A DNA stretch of 6,688 nucleotides from Chitinophagaceae bacterium (GTDB lineage: Bacteria > Bacteroidota > Bacteroidia > Chitinophagales > Chitinophagaceae). A model generated the notes under the pieces. That model was given only the letters and a program-made list of their open reading frames with translations. It was not told the DNA's origin and ran no database searches. Position 1 is the first letter of the stretch, and every line of letters begins with the position of its first letter. Location of the stretch: positions 1 to 6,688 of the forward strand of contig CANHUK010000085.1 of assembly GCA_947463755.1 (NCBI GenBank), written 5' to 3'. Below, piece after piece: positions 5,114 through 6,688 of this stretch. Both the position numbers and the translations under genes were made by a program.

Positions 5114-6346
5114 GTGGATACATCCTTGTTCATCGCCCGTCGCATTTCCAGGAATCGGGCGCGAAGTTTTTCCCGGACGATCATCCGGTTATCGATCGGC
5201 GCCACCACGATCAGTGTGGCGGCGATGATCCTGTCGCTGGCCTTCATCAATGGTTTCCAGCAGGTGATCAGCGACAAGATCTTCAGTTTCTGGGGGCATC
5301 TGCGCATCCAGCATTATGAGCCTTACAAGGTCAATACTGCGGAGGAGACCCCGATCCTTCGGCTGGACTCGACAGAGGCGCGCATTCGCGCGATGGATAA
5401 CGTGTCGCATGTGAGTCCCTTTGCCACAAAATCGGCTGTACTCAATGCGCACGGCACCATCGAGGGCGTGTTGTTCAAGGGGGTGGACGGCTCCTACCCT
5501 TTTACCCGGCTCGACGGGTTCCTGAAATCGGGCCGCTGGCCGGAGATGCGCGATAGTTTGTACGGGCGTGAGATCGTCATTTCGCAGATCCTGGCGGATG
5601 CGCTCATGCTGAAAGTTGGGGATGATGTGCTGATCTATTTCATCATACCCGGGGAGGAACGGCCCAGGACGCGGAAGCTGAGGGTGTCGGGCATCTTCCG
5701 GACGGGTATCGATATCTACGACCGGACCTTTGCGCTGGGGGATATCCGGTTGTTGCAGCGGCTGAACGCTTGGCAGGCGGATCAGATCGGGGGATACGAA
5801 GTGGGATTGAAGGGAGGCGAACAGCTCGACGCTTCGGCGGGATCGATCCTGGGCTTACTGCCGGGAGGCTGGGATTGTCGGACGATGATGCAGATCCATC
5901 CGGAGATCTTCGACTGGCTGAACCTTCAAAACGCCAATAAATATATCCTGATCACGGTGATGACGCTGGTCGCGCTGATCAATCTGATCACCTGCCTGAT
6001 CATCCTGGTGCTGGAACGCACCCGAATGATCGGCGTGCTGAAGGCCCTGGGCATGGGTGACTGGGACATCCAGCGGATCTTCCTGGGTTATGGTTCGATG
6101 ATCCTGGGCTGGGGCATTGGCCTGGGGAGTCTGCTGGGGTTGGGCATTGCCTGGCTGCAGCTGCGCACCGGGTTCATCCGCCTGGATGAAACGGCCTATT
6201 ATATGGACCGGGCACCCATACTGATCGTCTGGTGGCAGGTGGGCGCCGTACTGGCAGGGACCTTCCTGACCTGCATCCTTGTGTTGATGATCCCTACGAT
6301 CATCAGCCGGCGGATACATCCGGCGAAGGCGGTGCAATTCAGGTGA
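5114..6346 (+). CDS. ABC transporter permease, LolC/LolE-like (FtsX/MacB fold)
   Basis: An inner-membrane permease of the type VII ABC (FtsX/MacB/LolCE) class; homologues move lipoproteins or act as mechanotransmitters. From the GTG at 5114 the protein has 410 residues. A cytoplasmic lead (SLFIARRISRNRARSFSRTI) is followed by TM1 (about 24-46, ending SLAFINGFQQ) and a large periplasmic domain (about 50-275). Three more membrane segments follow at about 277-301, 323-348 and 369-396, with the conserved coupling segment ERTRMIGVLKALGM between the first two and the IHPAKAVQFR tail. SLFIARRIS is where this family normally begins. The 36 residues added by the ATG at 5006 are basic, look unlike the family, and would start 2 nt from the opposite gene's ATG. 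The ATPase partner is not in the window. Lipoprotein export (Lol) is the likeliest role but the substrate cannot be told from sequence. Confidence 0.87.
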   Translation: MDTSLFIARRISRNRARSFSRTIIRLSIGATTISVAAMILSLAFINGFQQVISDKIFSFWGHLRIQHYEPYKVNTAEETPILRLDSTEARIRAMDNVSHVSPFATKSAVLNAHGTIEGVLFKGVDGSYPFTRLDGFLKSGRWPEMRDSLYGREIVISQILADALMLKVGDDVLIYFIIPGEERPRTRKLRVSGIFRTGIDIYDRTFALGDIRLLQRLNAWQADQIGGYEVGLKGGEQLDASAGSILGLLPGGWDCRTMMQIHPEIFDWLNLQNANKYILITVMTLVALINLITCLIILVLERTRMIGVLKALGMGDWDIQRIFLGYGSMILGWGIGLGSLLGLGIAWLQLRTGFIRLDETAYYMDRAPILIVWWQVGAVLAGTFLTCILVLMIPTIISRRIHPAKAVQFR

Positions 6347-6357
6347 ATCCATTCACC
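6342..6357. repeat. Inverted repeat at the convergent gene ends
   Basis: GGTGAAT-CC-ATTCACC is a 7-bp perfect inverted repeat that overlaps the permease stop codon (6344-6346) in the 41-nt gap between two convergent genes. A bidirectional terminator would be expected here, but no T-run follows on either strand, so the function is uncertain. It runs directly into CGCAAGGGCGCGAAG (6358-6372). Confidence 0.35.
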
Positions 6358-6387
6358 GCAAGGGCGCGAAGTAAATACAAAGTTCTA

Positions 6388-6688
6388 TCAAGAGGAAATA
6401 CATAACCTCGACAGGATGATGCCCGTCGCCACAGCGGCATTCAGGGATTCCGCATGGCCGTAGCGAGGGATGGTGATGCGGCGGGAGGCACGGCCCAGCA
6501 GGGCGGGCGATGCCCCGCGGGATTCGTTGCCGATGACGATGATGGCCTCTTTCAGGGGCGCACAGGTGAACAGGTCCTCCCCTTCCAATGCTGAACAGAT
6601 GAGGGGCACTTTACCCAACTGATCGGTGACCGATAGGGGATCCAATACATGTACCCGGATGCGGAAGACGGCTCCCATCGTGGCCTGC
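6388..6688 (-). CDS. SpoU/TrmH-family RNA 2'-O-ribose methyltransferase, N-terminus cut by window edge
   Basis: These enzymes use S-adenosylmethionine to methylate ribose 2'-OH groups in tRNA or 23S rRNA and fold with a deep trefoil knot. About 99 C-terminal residues are visible. The frame is open to the right edge and reads QAT before the Met at 6678, so that Met (in MGAVFRI, matching the family's 'A/S-MG-FR' segment) is internal, not the start. Motif 2 appears as IIVIGNESRGASPALL, and motif 3, which forms the knot and cofactor site, as IPRYGHAESLNAAVATGIIL. The N-terminal RNA-binding part and motif 1 arginine are outside the window, so rRNA versus tRNA specificity cannot be decided. The gene converges on the permease with a 41-nt gap. 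The family call is firm; the exact substrate is unknown. Confidence 0.92.
   Translation of the reverse strand, partial: QATMGAVFRIRVHVLDPLSVTDQLGKVPLICSALEGEDLFTCAPLKEAIIVIGNESRGASPALLGRASRRITIPRYGHAESLNAAVATGIILSRLCISS

Noticed and set aside
5855..6352. 165-codon minus-strand frame inside the permease gene
   Set aside because: Composition dominated by Gln, Asp, His and Pro is typical of antisense to a hydrophobic membrane protein gene.

Overview
The window looks like chromosomal DNA of a Bacteroidota bacterium, most likely of the Chitinophagia/Chitinophagaceae type. Four things point there: a type IX secretion 'Plug' (DUF5103) protein, promoter boxes of the Bacteroidota form TAnnTTTG, near absence of Shine-Dalgarno sequences, and Bacteroidota-type ribosomal proteins (zinc-less L36 and S4). 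The family assignment is inference from protein flavour; no search was run.

Positions 1-3592, all on the minus strand, hold the distal part of the ribosomal superoperon. In transcription order the genes are infA, rpmJ, rpsM, rpsK, rpsD, rpoA and rplQ (rplQ runs off the left edge). They encode initiation factor IF-1, ribosomal proteins L36, S13, S11, S4 and L17, and the alpha subunit of RNA polymerase, so the unit couples ribosome assembly to transcription capacity. The gene order is the standard bacterial one. The spacers, however, are long (47, 75, 183, 96, 96 and 105 nt), and all but the rpmJ-rpsM spacer contain an inverted repeat in the transcribed strand. The strongest are a roughly 21-bp stem with a U-run after rpsM, interleaved inverted repeats with pseudoknot topology just before rpsD, and an all-GC 8-bp stem with a GCAA loop after rpsD. 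A clear Bacteroidota promoter sits directly before infA.

Positions 3723-5003 (minus) encode a periplasmic T9SS Plug-type protein that stands where secY/map would usually precede infA. It has its own promoter-like box and is divergent from an ABC transporter permease of the LolC/LolE (MacB/FtsX) type on the plus strand. The permease more probably starts at a GTG at 5114 than at the upstream ATG at 5006. At the right end a SpoU/TrmH-family RNA 2'-O-ribose methyltransferase (minus, truncated by the window edge) converges on the permease across a 41-nt gap that holds a short inverted repeat.

The protein content is ordinary housekeeping, and I see no mobile element, CRISPR array, tRNA or rRNA. 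What deserves a second look is the RNA structure in the ribosomal spacers, chiefly a candidate S4-type autoregulatory element before rpsD and a terminator/attenuator between rpsM and rpsK, plus the break in gene order upstream of infA.
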